In this document: in pieces, positions 1-6,218 of the stretch
How the letters are laid out: each line of letters begins with the position of its first letter
Position numbering within the stretch: the first letter of the stretch is position 1
Assembly: GCA_025355395.1 (NCBI GenBank)
Contig: JANXZT010000275.1
Coordinates: 1 to 6,218 of the forward strand
Direction: 5' to 3'
From: Betaproteobacteria bacterium
Lineage (GTDB): Bacteria > Pseudomonadota > Gammaproteobacteria > Burkholderiales > Casimicrobiaceae
Length of the DNA: 6,218 bases
Position numbers and translations under genes: made by a program
Notes under the pieces: generated by a model
Database searches by the model: none
Told to the model about the DNA's origin: nothing
Seen by the model: only the letters and a program-made list of their open reading frames with translations

Positions 1-70
<70 letters not shown>

Positions 71-296
71 AGCGGAAGGAATCGACAGAGCGTCGGCACA
101 TCGCTTCGCGAACAGCCAACGGGGGCAGCTTCTTCCCGCGCCGCGCAAATCCGATGTCCGACCGAAGAAGCATGATGCCCGACGGATGTTAGCGCAACCG
201 CGGGAGCTGGCGCTCGCTGTATCGTAGCCTTGCGCCGGGATGGTGGTGCCGGGCGCGTGGTGCTCCCGGTTGCATGGAACTCTCCGCCGACGCAAT
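71..296. other. Upstream region without a recognisable gene
   Basis: This is mixed GC-rich sequence between the poly-C run and the kinase. All three forward frames close within it without resembling a known protein end. On the reverse strand an ATG at 173 opens a frame that runs for about 34 codons into the poly-C run, but it has no visible ribosome binding site and no recognisable family signature. I see no convincing promoter hexamers, terminator or RNA gene. The kinase promoter presumably lies here, but I cannot place it. Confidence 0.5.
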
Positions 297-1229
297 ATGC
301 GGTCGATGGATCGGGAACAGGTTATCCATTTGGGCATCGACCTCGGCGGCACCAAGACCGAGATCATTGCCCTGGACGCAAGCGGCGCGCCGCTGCTCCG
401 ACGGCGCGTGTCGACACCGCATGAGGACTACGGCGCCATCCTCCGCGCCATCGTCGATCTGATCGCGCAGACTGAACGCGCCCTCGGCGTGTGCGCGACC
501 ATCGGCATTGGTACGCCGGGTTCGATTTCGCGGGCCACCGGAGGGTTGCGCGGATCGAACTCCGTTTGCCTCAATGGCAAGCCCGTCCGGCACGACCTCG
601 AAGCATTGCTCGGGCGCGCGGTGTTATTGACCAATGACGCCAACTGCTTCGCGCTGTCCGAAGCCAGCGATGGGGCGGGCGCCGGGGCGGACGTCGTGTT
701 CGGCGTAATCCTCGGGACGGGGGTAGGCGGCGGCATCGTAATCCGGGGGCGCATCCTCGACGGACCCAACGGCATCGCCGGCGAGTGGGGCCACAATCCG
801 ATGCCTTGGCCGGTCGGCATCGAACGCCCGGGTCCCGCTTGTTTCTGCGGCCAGACCGGTTGCATCGAGACGTTTCTTTCCGGGCCGGGCATGGCGCGCG
901 ACCACGCCCGCGAGACCAGCTTGGCCTGCTCGCCGCCTGAAATCGCAGTCCGCGCCGCCGCAGGGGAGGCGGCATGCGAGGCGACCTTGCAACGTTACGA
1001 GGAGCGGCTGGCGCGGGCGCTTGCGCACGTCATCAACATCCTCGACCCGGACGTCATCGTGCTGGGCGGTGGCATGTCAAACCTTGATCGGTTGTACGCG
1101 AATGTGCCGGACCGTTGGCGCGAGTGGGTATTCTCGGATCGTGTCGATACGCGGCTGCTGCGCAACGTTCATGGCGATTCCAGCGGCGTACGCGGCGCCG
1201 CATGGCTGGGTGCGGTGCTGGCCCGGTAG
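297..1229 (+). CDS. mak: ROK-family fructokinase (Mak-like)
   Basis: This cytoplasmic ATP-dependent sugar kinase most likely phosphorylates D-fructose to fructose 6-phosphate, possibly also mannose or glucose. Numbered from the ATG at 297 (310 aa), it has the phosphate-1 motif DLGGTKTE (15-22), the catalytic-Asp motif NDAN (113-116, D114), the phosphate-2 motif GTGVGGG (140-146), the ROK zinc site (H166 of GEWGH, then CFCGQTGC with C182, C184, C189) and an adenosine motif VIVLGGGMSN (253-262). Near the C-terminus it has HGDSSGVRGAAWL. That segment, NPMPW after the zinc His, and NILDPDVIVLGGGMSN match E. coli Mak more closely than NagK. Length is close to the roughly 302 aa of Mak. The frame also has ATGs at 240 and 306; family N-termini start just before the glycine motif, so 297 or 306 is favoured, and no strong Shine-Dalgarno decides between them. 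It converges on the ETF-QO gene 81 bp downstream. The fold is near certain; the sugar specificity is inferred from similarity. Confidence 0.92.
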   Translation: MRSMDREQVIHLGIDLGGTKTEIIALDASGAPLLRRRVSTPHEDYGAILRAIVDLIAQTERALGVCATIGIGTPGSISRATGGLRGSNSVCLNGKPVRHDLEALLGRAVLLTNDANCFALSEASDGAGAGADVVFGVILGTGVGGGIVIRGRILDGPNGIAGEWGHNPMPWPVGIERPGPACFCGQTGCIETFLSGPGMARDHARETSLACSPPEIAVRAAAGEAACEATLQRYEERLARALAHVINILDPDVIVLGGGMSNLDRLYANVPDRWREWVFSDRVDTRLLRNVHGDSSGVRGAAWLGAVLAR

Positions 1230-1240
1230 GGTTGGCGCCA

Positions 1241-1262
1241 CATCGCTTGCGGCAGCGCGATG
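1241..1262. terminator. Weak inverted repeat between convergent genes
   Basis: A perfect 6-bp inverted repeat (CATCGC at 1241-1246, GCGATG at 1257-1262) with a 10-base loop lies 11 bases after the kinase stop codon. It is about 50 bases past the ETF-QO stop when read from the other strand. On the plus strand it is followed only by CTTTAA and on the minus strand by no T tract. It could act as a weak terminator for either gene, but a stem this short could arise by chance in GC-rich DNA. No better candidate is visible in this gap. Confidence 0.22.
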
Positions 1263-1310
1263 CTTTAAGCGCCGTTGTGCGCGGCCTTGGGGCAGGGGGC
1301 CCGTAGTTTC

Positions 1311-2972
1311 CTACATCCCCGGATAGTTGGGACCGCCGCCGCCTTCCGGCGGTACCCAGTGGATGTTCTGTCGCGGGTCCTTGATGTCGCAGGTCTTGCA
1401 GTGCACGCAGTTCTGCGCATTGATCTGCAGTCGCATCGCTCCTGTCGAGGCTTCATCGGAAACGAACTCGTACACACCGGCCGGACAGTACCGTTGCTCC
1501 GGACCGTCGTACATCCGCAGGTTCACATCCACGGGAATCGCTGGATTGGAGAGCCGCAGATGCACCGGCTGATCTTCCTCGTGATTGGTGTTGGATACGA
1601 ACACGGATGAGAGCTTGTCGAAGGTGAGCACACCATCGTATTTGGGATACGCGATGACGGGCATTTCCGCGGCTGGGCGGAGACTCTCGTGGTCGGGGGC
1701 CTTGTGCCGCAATGTCCACGGCGCGAGCCCGCCCAGGCCGAGGTCGTTCAGCCACATATGCAATCCGGCGTGCGCCATGCCCGGCCACAATCCCCAGCTC
1801 ATGCCCGGCTTCACGTTACGGACTTTGTAGAGGTCCTCATAGACCCACGATTTGCGATACGCGTCGCCGTAACTCACCGGCGCGTCGTTGGCCCGTCCCG
1901 CGACGATCGCTTCAAACACGGCCTCGGCACCGAGCATCCCGGTCTTCATGGCGTTGTGCGAGCCTTTGATGCGGGGCAGGTTCACGAATCCTGCCGCGCA
2001 ACCGATCAAGGCTCCGCCGGGAAAGGTCAGCCTCGGCACCGACTGCAGCCCGCCTTCGTTGATCGCTCGCGCGCCATACGAAAGCCGCTTGCCGCCGGCG
2101 AAGGTTTCCCGAATGGCGGGGTGGGTCTTGAAGCGCTGGAATTCGTCGTAGGGCGAAAGGTGTGGATTCTCGTAATTGAGATGAACCACAAAGCCCACCG
2201 ACACGAGGTTCTCGCCGAAGTGGTAGACGAACGATCCGCCGCCGGTGCGGTTGTCGAGCGGCCAGCCCTGGCTATGCAGCACCAAGCCGGGCCGATGCTG
2301 TTCCGGAGCCACCTGCCACAACTCCTTGATGCCAATGCCGTATTTCTGCGGATCGATGCCATCACGCAGGTTATAGCGCGCCATCAGCTCCTGCGAAAGT
2401 GATCCGCGAACGCCTTCGGCAAAGAGCGAATACTTGGCATGCAATTCCATCCCGGGCTGGTACTCGGGCTTGTGCGCACCGTCGCGCGCAACACCCATGT
2501 CGCCGGTGGCCACGCCACGCACTGCGCCTTGCGCGTCATACAGAATTTCCGTCGCGGCAAACCCGGGATAAATCTCGACCCCCAGCGCCTCGGCCTGCCG
2601 CGCAAGCCACCGGCAAACATTGCCGAGGCTCGCGATATACATGCCGTGATTGCTCATGAGCCGCGGCAGCAGCGCGTTCGGAATGCGATGCGCCCGGTCG
2701 GCGGTGAGAATCAGGAAGCGGTCGTCGATGACCGCCGTATCGAGTGGCGCGCCGTTCTTCTTCCAATCGGGCAGGAGCTCGTCGAGTGCGCGCGGGTCCA
2801 TCACCGCCCCCGAGAGGATGTGTGCGCCGACCTCCGACCCTTTCTCGAGAACACAAACGGTGACTTCGCGGCCCGCGTTTGCCGCGAGCTGCTTTATCCG
2901 GATGGCGGCGGCAAGTCCTGCGGGACCGCCACCGATCATCACGACGTCGTACTCCATGGCTTCGCGCTGCAT
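1311..2972 (-). CDS. Electron transfer flavoprotein-ubiquinone oxidoreductase
   Basis: ETF-QO (EC 1.5.5.1) takes electrons from reduced ETF, which collects them from acyl-CoA and related dehydrogenases, and reduces ubiquinone at the inner face of the cytoplasmic membrane. The 553-residue protein opens with the FAD dinucleotide-binding motif GGGPAG (14-19, after YDVVMI). A glycine-rich stretch at about 307-351 (GGLQSVPRLTFPGG, then GCAAGFVNLPRIKGSHNAM) is the conserved region linked in the family to FAD and membrane/quinone contact. The C-terminal ferredoxin-like domain has four cluster cysteines, C496 (YCPAGVYE) and C522, C525, C528 (CVHCKTC). Their spacing is almost that of the pig enzyme, and the protein ends in the typical GGGGPNYPGM. 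Length is normal for bacterial ETF-QO and nothing is missing. The start at 2972 is preferred over the Met at 2957 because GAGGA lies 9 bases before it. It is transcribed divergently from acetoacetyl-CoA synthetase, which fits a role in fatty acid or leucine breakdown. Often annotated etfD or fixC-like. Confidence 0.96.
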   Translation of the reverse strand: MQREAMEYDVVMIGGGPAGLAAAIRIKQLAANAGREVTVCVLEKGSEVGAHILSGAVMDPRALDELLPDWKKNGAPLDTAVIDDRFLILTADRAHRIPNALLPRLMSNHGMYIASLGNVCRWLARQAEALGVEIYPGFAATEILYDAQGAVRGVATGDMGVARDGAHKPEYQPGMELHAKYSLFAEGVRGSLSQELMARYNLRDGIDPQKYGIGIKELWQVAPEQHRPGLVLHSQGWPLDNRTGGGSFVYHFGENLVSVGFVVHLNYENPHLSPYDEFQRFKTHPAIRETFAGGKRLSYGARAINEGGLQSVPRLTFPGGALIGCAAGFVNLPRIKGSHNAMKTGMLGAEAVFEAIVAGRANDAPVSYGDAYRKSWVYEDLYKVRNVKPGMSWGLWPGMAHAGLHMWLNDLGLGGLAPWTLRHKAPDHESLRPAAEMPVIAYPKYDGVLTFDKLSSVFVSNTNHEEDQPVHLRLSNPAIPVDVNLRMYDGPEQRYCPAGVYEFVSDEASTGAMRLQINAQNCVHCKTCDIKDPRQNIHWVPPEGGGGPNYPGM

Positions 2973-2981
2973 GATTCGCGG

Positions 2982-2986
2982 TCCTC
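2982..2986 (-). promoter_or_regulatory. Shine-Dalgarno of the ETF-QO gene
   Basis: On the minus strand the sequence reads GAGGA followed by 9 bases and then ATG at 2972. It supports the upstream Met as the start rather than the second Met at 2957, which has only a poor GAAG ahead of it. Confidence 0.5.
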
Positions 2987-3014
2987 ACTACGGGCGATGA
3001 GCTTCGATGGGCCG

Positions 3015-3024
3015 ATTGTATAAT
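3015..3024. promoter_or_regulatory. Near-symmetric -10-like element, possibly bidirectional
   Basis: The ten bases ATTGTATAAT contain a perfect TATAAT on the plus strand (3019-3024) and TACAAT, a 5 of 6 match, on the minus strand (3020-3015). It is the most AT-rich spot in the divergent gap. For ETF-QO it would place the transcript start near 3008, giving a leader of about 35 bases that includes the GAGGA site. For acetoacetyl-CoA synthetase it would give a leader of roughly 210 bases. No good -35 hexamer lies at 16-18 bases in either direction. On the minus strand TCGACC (4 of 6) sits 15 bases upstream. The assignment is inference; the ETF-QO direction is better supported. Confidence 0.35.
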
Positions 3025-3149
3025 CATCCCGGCGGGGTCGAGGCGTGGCGCGCGCACCGGCGTAGACTCGACACCTTGCTTCGCCGGCGCCCCATTGCCC
3101 GGATTTACTGACCTATACGCAAATGTGTGACTGTCGATTCCGGTGAAAT

Positions 3150-3177
3150 CGTCGCCCCCGCCTGCGCGGCAACGACG
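3150..3177. repeat. Imperfect palindrome resembling dispersed intergenic repeats
   Basis: CGTCG at 3150-3154 pairs with CGACG at 3173-3177. Inside are three mismatches (G-T wobbles at two of them on the minus-strand transcript), then CCG (3158-3160) pairing with CGG (3167-3169 region) around a small loop. Read on the minus strand, the core is CGTCGTTGCCGCGCAGGCGG, close in form to the common proteobacterial intergenic repeat with CGTCATTCCCGCGCAGGCGG. That repeat in translated shadows gives peptides like PAQAG; here the antisense frame reads VVAAQAGA. It is probably a degenerate copy of such an element. It could fold in RNA from either strand and would lie in the acetoacetyl-CoA synthetase leader if transcription starts near 3031. 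Confidence 0.4.
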
Positions 3178-3242
3178 GGAGTCTTGCGCCAGATGTCACT
3201 CGTTTCGGTAGTCATCAATAGAGCTTCGACGGCATCAGAGCC

Positions 3243-5231
3243 ATGACCCACTCCACGCCGCTCTGGCAGCCCTCCCCGGATCGCGTTGTTGAGGCGAACG
3301 TCACCGCCTTTGCGCAACGCATTGCGGCTGCCACCGGCCGCAGCCTGCCCGACTACACGTCGCTGTGGGAATGGTCGATCGAGCACAAGGAAGCCTTCTG
3401 GCGCGCCGTCTGGGATCAATGCGGCATCATCGGCGAGCGAGGGCAACGCACGCTGGTCGATGGCGATCGCATGCCGGGCGCTCGCTGGTTCCCCGACGCC
3501 CGCCTCAATTTTGCGGAAAACCTGCTTGGCCGGCGAGCGGGGGACGACGCTGCTGACGCGCTCGTCTTTCGAGGCGAGGATCGGCTGTCGCGCCGCATTT
3601 CCCATTCGACACTCCATGCCGACGTTTCCCGCATGGCCCAGGCGTTGCGCGCACTCGACATCAAAGCGGGCGATCGCGTTGCGGCTTACATCCCCAACGT
3701 GCCGGAAGCCGTCATCGCGATGCTTGCCGCCACGTCGCAGGGCGCGGTGTGGTCGTCGTGCTCCCCGGATTTCGGTGTGCAGGGCGTGCTCGATCGCTTT
3801 GGGCAGATTGCCCCCCGCGTACTGATCACGGTCGACGGCTATTGGTACAACGGCAAGCCGTTGCCGATGCTCGATCGCGTGAACGAAATCGTGGCACGCT
3901 TGCCAACGGTGGAGTGCGTGGTGATCGTGCCGTATCTCGCCGACTCCGGCGGCGGCGAGGTGCGCGATCCGGGGGTGCGCGGCGCCGTCGAATGGAACGC
4001 GTTCCTGGCGCCGTTTCCCGCCCAGCCGATCGAATTCGTCCGGCTGCCGTTCGATCACCCGGTCTACATTCTTTTTTCGTCGGGCACGACCGGCGAGCCG
4101 AAGTGCATCGTGCATGGCGCCGGCGGCACATTGCTGCAGCATATGAAAGAGCATGCGCTGCACGGAGATGTGAAGGCGGGGGATCGGCTTTTCTACTTTA
4201 CGACATGCGGCTGGATGATGTGGAACTGGCTGGTCTCCGGCCTGGGCGCGGGCGCCACGCTGCTACTCTACGACGGATCGCCGTTCGTGGAGCGCGGCAA
4301 GGTGCTGTGGGATTTTGCCGAAGCCGAACGCATGACCCATTTCGGGACATCCGCGAAATACATCGACGCGATCAGGAAGATTGCCCTGGTGCCGCGCAAG
4401 GATTACGACCTCGCCGCACTGCGCACCCTTTTTTCCACCGGCAGTCCGCTGGCGCCGGAGAGCTTCGATTACGTCTACCAATGCATCAAGGACGACCTTT
4501 GTCTCTCGTCGATCTCGGGTGGAACCGACATCGTGTCGTGCTTTGCGCTGGGCGTACCGACGCGTCCGGTTTGGCGGGGCGAGTTGCAGTGCCGCGGATT
4601 GGGGCTGGCCGTCGAGGTGTTCGATGAGGACGGGAAGCCGGTGCGCGGTGAAAAAGGTGAGCTCGTGTGTACCGCGCCGTTTCCGTCCATGCCTGTAGGG
4701 TTCTGGAACGATCCCGATGGGGCGAAGTATCGGGCGGCGTATTTCGAGCGGTTCCCGGGCGTGTGGTGCCACGGGGATTTTGTCGAATTGACCGCGCATG
4801 ACGGGATGATCATCTACGGCCGCTCCGATGCGACACTGAATCCGGGTGGCGTGCGCATCGGCACCGCGGAGATCTATCGCCAGGTCGAGAAGCTCGACGA
4901 GGTCGTGGAAAGCATCGTGATCGGCCAGGACTGGCCACCCGATGAACGCGGTGACGTGCGCGTCGTCCTGTTCGTCCGGCTTCGCGATGGGATTACGCTC
5001 GACGCCGCATTGACCGACAAGATCAAGCAGCAGATTCGCGCCAACACCACGCCGCGCCATGTTCCGGCCAAGGTGTTGCAGGTGTCCGATATTCCGCGAA
5101 CCAAGAGCAACAAAATCGTTGAGCTCGCGGTACGCAATATCGTCCACGGCCGCCCGGTGCGCAACCGCGAGGCGCTCGCCAACCCCGATGCGCTCGAGGA
5201 ATACCGCGATCGCGACGAGTTGCGAAGCTGA
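3243..5231 (+). CDS. Acetoacetyl-CoA synthetase (acetoacetate-CoA ligase)
   Basis: This cytoplasmic enzyme of the ANL (acyl-adenylating) superfamily, EC 6.2.1.16, makes acetoacetyl-CoA from acetoacetate, CoA and ATP through an acyl-adenylate. The 662-residue protein has an acetyl-CoA-synthetase-type N-terminal domain (about 37-97, with LWEWSIEHKEAFW and ARLNFAENLL). The adenylation core carries the phosphate-binding loop FSSGTTGEPK (278-287), the family-typical CGWMMWNW (322-329), GGTDIVS (426-432) and HGDF (510-513). The hinge follows with YGRSDATLNPGGVRIG (525-540), and the C-terminal catalytic lysine is K624 in PRTKSNK. The tail NIVHGRPVRNREALANPDAL is characteristic of acetoacetyl-CoA synthetases and separates them from acetyl- or propionyl-CoA synthetases. 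Length is normal (about 650). The Met at 3243 fits the family N-terminus (PLWQPSPDRV), though only a poor AGAG lies ahead of it. It is divergent from ETF-QO, consistent with leucine, fatty acid or ketone-body catabolism or polyhydroxybutyrate reuse. Names in use vary (acsA, aacS), so no symbol is given. Confidence 0.95.
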   Translation: MTHSTPLWQPSPDRVVEANVTAFAQRIAAATGRSLPDYTSLWEWSIEHKEAFWRAVWDQCGIIGERGQRTLVDGDRMPGARWFPDARLNFAENLLGRRAGDDAADALVFRGEDRLSRRISHSTLHADVSRMAQALRALDIKAGDRVAAYIPNVPEAVIAMLAATSQGAVWSSCSPDFGVQGVLDRFGQIAPRVLITVDGYWYNGKPLPMLDRVNEIVARLPTVECVVIVPYLADSGGGEVRDPGVRGAVEWNAFLAPFPAQPIEFVRLPFDHPVYILFSSGTTGEPKCIVHGAGGTLLQHMKEHALHGDVKAGDRLFYFTTCGWMMWNWLVSGLGAGATLLLYDGSPFVERGKVLWDFAEAERMTHFGTSAKYIDAIRKIALVPRKDYDLAALRTLFSTGSPLAPESFDYVYQCIKDDLCLSSISGGTDIVSCFALGVPTRPVWRGELQCRGLGLAVEVFDEDGKPVRGEKGELVCTAPFPSMPVGFWNDPDGAKYRAAYFERFPGVWCHGDFVELTAHDGMIIYGRSDATLNPGGVRIGTAEIYRQVEKLDEVVESIVIGQDWPPDERGDVRVVLFVRLRDGITLDAALTDKIKQQIRANTTPRHVPAKVLQVSDIPRTKSNKIVELAVRNIVHGRPVRNREALANPDALEEYRDRDELRS

Positions 5232-5240
5232 GGCGATGAC

Positions 5241-5296
5241 GGCGATCAAATCGCCCGCCGCAGGTCACGCATCGCGTGGAACGGCGTGCCGCGGCA
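5241..5296. terminator. Cluster of three short inverted repeats after the synthetase gene
   Basis: Three perfect inverted repeats follow one another in the 90-bp gap: GGCGAT-CAA-ATCGCC (5241-5255), CACGC-ATC-GCGTG (5266-5278) and the 10-bp palindrome TGCCGCGGCA (5287-5296). The first begins 9 bases after the synthetase stop codon. No T tract follows any of them, so a classical intrinsic terminator is not shown. They may slow or attenuate transcription, or protect the upstream mRNA end. Some short palindromes are expected by chance in GC-rich DNA. Confidence 0.3.
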
Positions 5297-5321
5297 AACG
5301 TCCTGTGCGAGCCTGGGCGCC

Positions 5322-6218
5322 ATGAATTTCATCGCGGTGCTGGTAGCTCTCGCCCTCGAGCAGTGGCGCGCATTGCGGTGGCGGGGAAACCTCGAGCGCG
5401 CCTACATTCGTTACGTCCGCTTGCTTGAGGCGCGGCTGAATGGCGGCACGCCACAGCACGGCGTGTTCGCTGCCGTCGCGGCGCTCGTCCCACCGGTGCT
5501 GCTCGCCGGTGGCGTGTTCGTGCTGCTGTTTCGCGTGCATCCCGCCCTCGGGCTGTTGTGGAACGTTGCGTGGCTGTATTTACTGATGGGTTTTCGCCGA
5601 TTCAGCCACGCCTACTCCGACGTCGTCGCTGCGCTCAAGGCCGGCGATTTGAATCACGCCCGACGGGCACTCGCGAGCTGGCGGGGTGGCGCCGCGGGCG
5701 AGCTTGGCACCGCTGAGATCGCCAAGCTCGCTATCGAGCGCGGGCTTCTCGATTCCTACCAGCAGGTGTTCGCGACGCTTTTCTGGTTCACGGTGTTGCC
5801 GGGGCCGACCGGCGCGGTGCTGTATCGCGCGACGACACTGCTCGCCGCTGAATGGCGCGGCGAAGTGGCCGGCGAGGACACCACACCCATCGGCCGCGCC
5901 CGCGAAGCGTTCGGCAAGCCCGCACGCACATTGCTGTGGCTCCTCGACTGGATTCCGGTCCGGCTTACTGCACTTTCGTTTGCGATCGTGGGCGATTTCG
6001 AGGACGCGGTCTATTGCTGGCGCACGCAATCGCGTGCGTGGGCCGCGCAACCCGGGGGCGAGCACGCGGGCATCGTGCTGGCGAGCGGCGCTGGCGCTTT
6101 GGGAGTCCAGCTCGGCGGGTCGCTGCCCGTTCTCGGCGGTGAGCCCGACTATCGGCCCGAGCTCGGAATGGGCGAGCCCGCGGACGGCGAATTGCTGCCG
6201 AGCGGCGTCGGCCTGGTG
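5322..6218 (+). CDS. CobD/CbiB-AmpE superfamily membrane protein, C-terminus cut by window
   Basis: This frame is open to the window edge, so 299 residues are visible and the C-terminus is missing. It is an integral membrane protein with hydrophobic segments at about 2-12, 48-70, 74-91, 149-175 and 203-223. CbiB-like features are LFWFTVLPGPTGAVLYR (153-169) and, near the end, GAGALGVQLGG (256-266) with RPELG (278-282). AmpE-like features are the start (VLVALALEQW), a short soluble stretch after the third segment, and LLDWIPVRLTALSFAIVG (207-224), which closely recalls LDWVPVRLAGVAYALIG of E. coli AmpE. The CbiB stretch with conserved RD and EN-x-x-D residues before LFW is replaced here by ERGLLDSYQQVF. 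A role in cobalamin side-chain attachment is therefore doubtful, and no other cobalamin gene is in view. Betaproteobacterial proteins of this type are usually annotated only as CobD/CbiB family protein; the function is unknown to me. The start at 5322 is the only suitable ATG in frame, and its ribosome binding site is weak. It lies 90 bp after the synthetase and may be co-transcribed. Confidence 0.85.
   Translation, partial: MNFIAVLVALALEQWRALRWRGNLERAYIRYVRLLEARLNGGTPQHGVFAAVAALVPPVLLAGGVFVLLFRVHPALGLLWNVAWLYLLMGFRRFSHAYSDVVAALKAGDLNHARRALASWRGGAAGELGTAEIAKLAIERGLLDSYQQVFATLFWFTVLPGPTGAVLYRATTLLAAEWRGEVAGEDTTPIGRAREAFGKPARTLLWLLDWIPVRLTALSFAIVGDFEDAVYCWRTQSRAWAAQPGGEHAGIVLASGAGALGVQLGGSLPVLGGEPDYRPELGMGEPADGELLPSGVGLV

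Noticed and set aside
71..173. Minus-strand open frame from the ATG at 173 running left into the poly-C run, as a possible divergent gene start
   Set aside because: Only about 34 codons of real sequence are available, with no ribosome binding site or family signature, and the rest would be poly-glycine from the artefactual run.
1689..2402. Plus-strand open frame of 237 codons opposite ETF-QO, and a further one at 2439-3023
   Set aside because: They are codon-position shadows of the ETF-QO gene, with no family signature and no plausible start context.
3749..4627. Plus-strand open frame of 292 codons inside the synthetase gene in another frame
   Set aside because: It is an Arg-rich out-of-frame reading of a conserved coding region, a typical GC-rich artefact.
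3105..5249. Two long minus-strand open frames (3105-4163, 352 codons; 4263-5249, 328 codons) opposite the synthetase gene
   Set aside because: Both lie antisense to a clearly real gene with complete family motifs, their translations are rich in Arg, His and Ala without any recognisable domain, and high GC content makes long antisense frames common.
5236..5325. Small open frame of 29 codons between the synthetase and the membrane protein, whose TGA overlaps the next ATG (ATGA)
   Set aside because: An ATGA overlap can mean translational coupling, but the frame covers the inverted repeats, its peptide looks random, and the GAGG before it is only 2 bases from the ATG. I treat it as chance.

Overview
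The window is a GC-rich stretch of ordinary bacterial chromosome carrying genes of central and catabolic metabolism. The gene families and their sequence types fit a proteobacterium, most likely a betaproteobacterium (Burkholderiales or a relative). The main pointers are the form of the CobD/CbiB-like protein, a ubiquinone-dependent ETF dehydrogenase and an acetoacetyl-CoA synthetase. This placement is inferred from remembered family sequences, not from a search. The first 70 bases are an uninterrupted C run, which looks like a sequencing or assembly artefact at a contig end.

Layout: (1) 1-296 is the poly-C run followed by about 225 bases with no convincing gene. (2) 297-1229 (+) is a ROK-family sugar kinase very close to the E. 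coli fructokinase Mak. (3) 1230-1310 is a short convergent gap with a weak inverted repeat. (4) 1311-2972 (-) is a full-length electron transfer flavoprotein-ubiquinone oxidoreductase (ETF-QO) with its FAD motif and 4Fe-4S cysteines. (5) 2973-3242 is a divergent intergenic region with a near-symmetric -10-like element and a palindrome that resembles dispersed proteobacterial repeats. (6) 3243-5231 (+) is acetoacetyl-CoA synthetase. (7) 5232-5321 is a gap with three short inverted repeats. (8) 5322-6218 (+) is the first 299 residues of a membrane protein of the CobD/CbiB-AmpE superfamily, cut by the window edge.

The divergent ETF-QO and acetoacetyl-CoA synthetase genes make metabolic sense together. 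Acyl-CoA dehydrogenases of fatty acid and leucine breakdown pass electrons through ETF to ETF-QO and ubiquinone, and the acetoacetate produced in leucine or ketone-body catabolism is activated to acetoacetyl-CoA. The kinase feeds fructose (or a related hexose) into glycolysis and has no evident link to the others. I found no mobile element, CRISPR array, RNA gene or clearly new system. The most interesting items are the mixed AmpE/CbiB character of the last gene and the structure of the intergenic regions.
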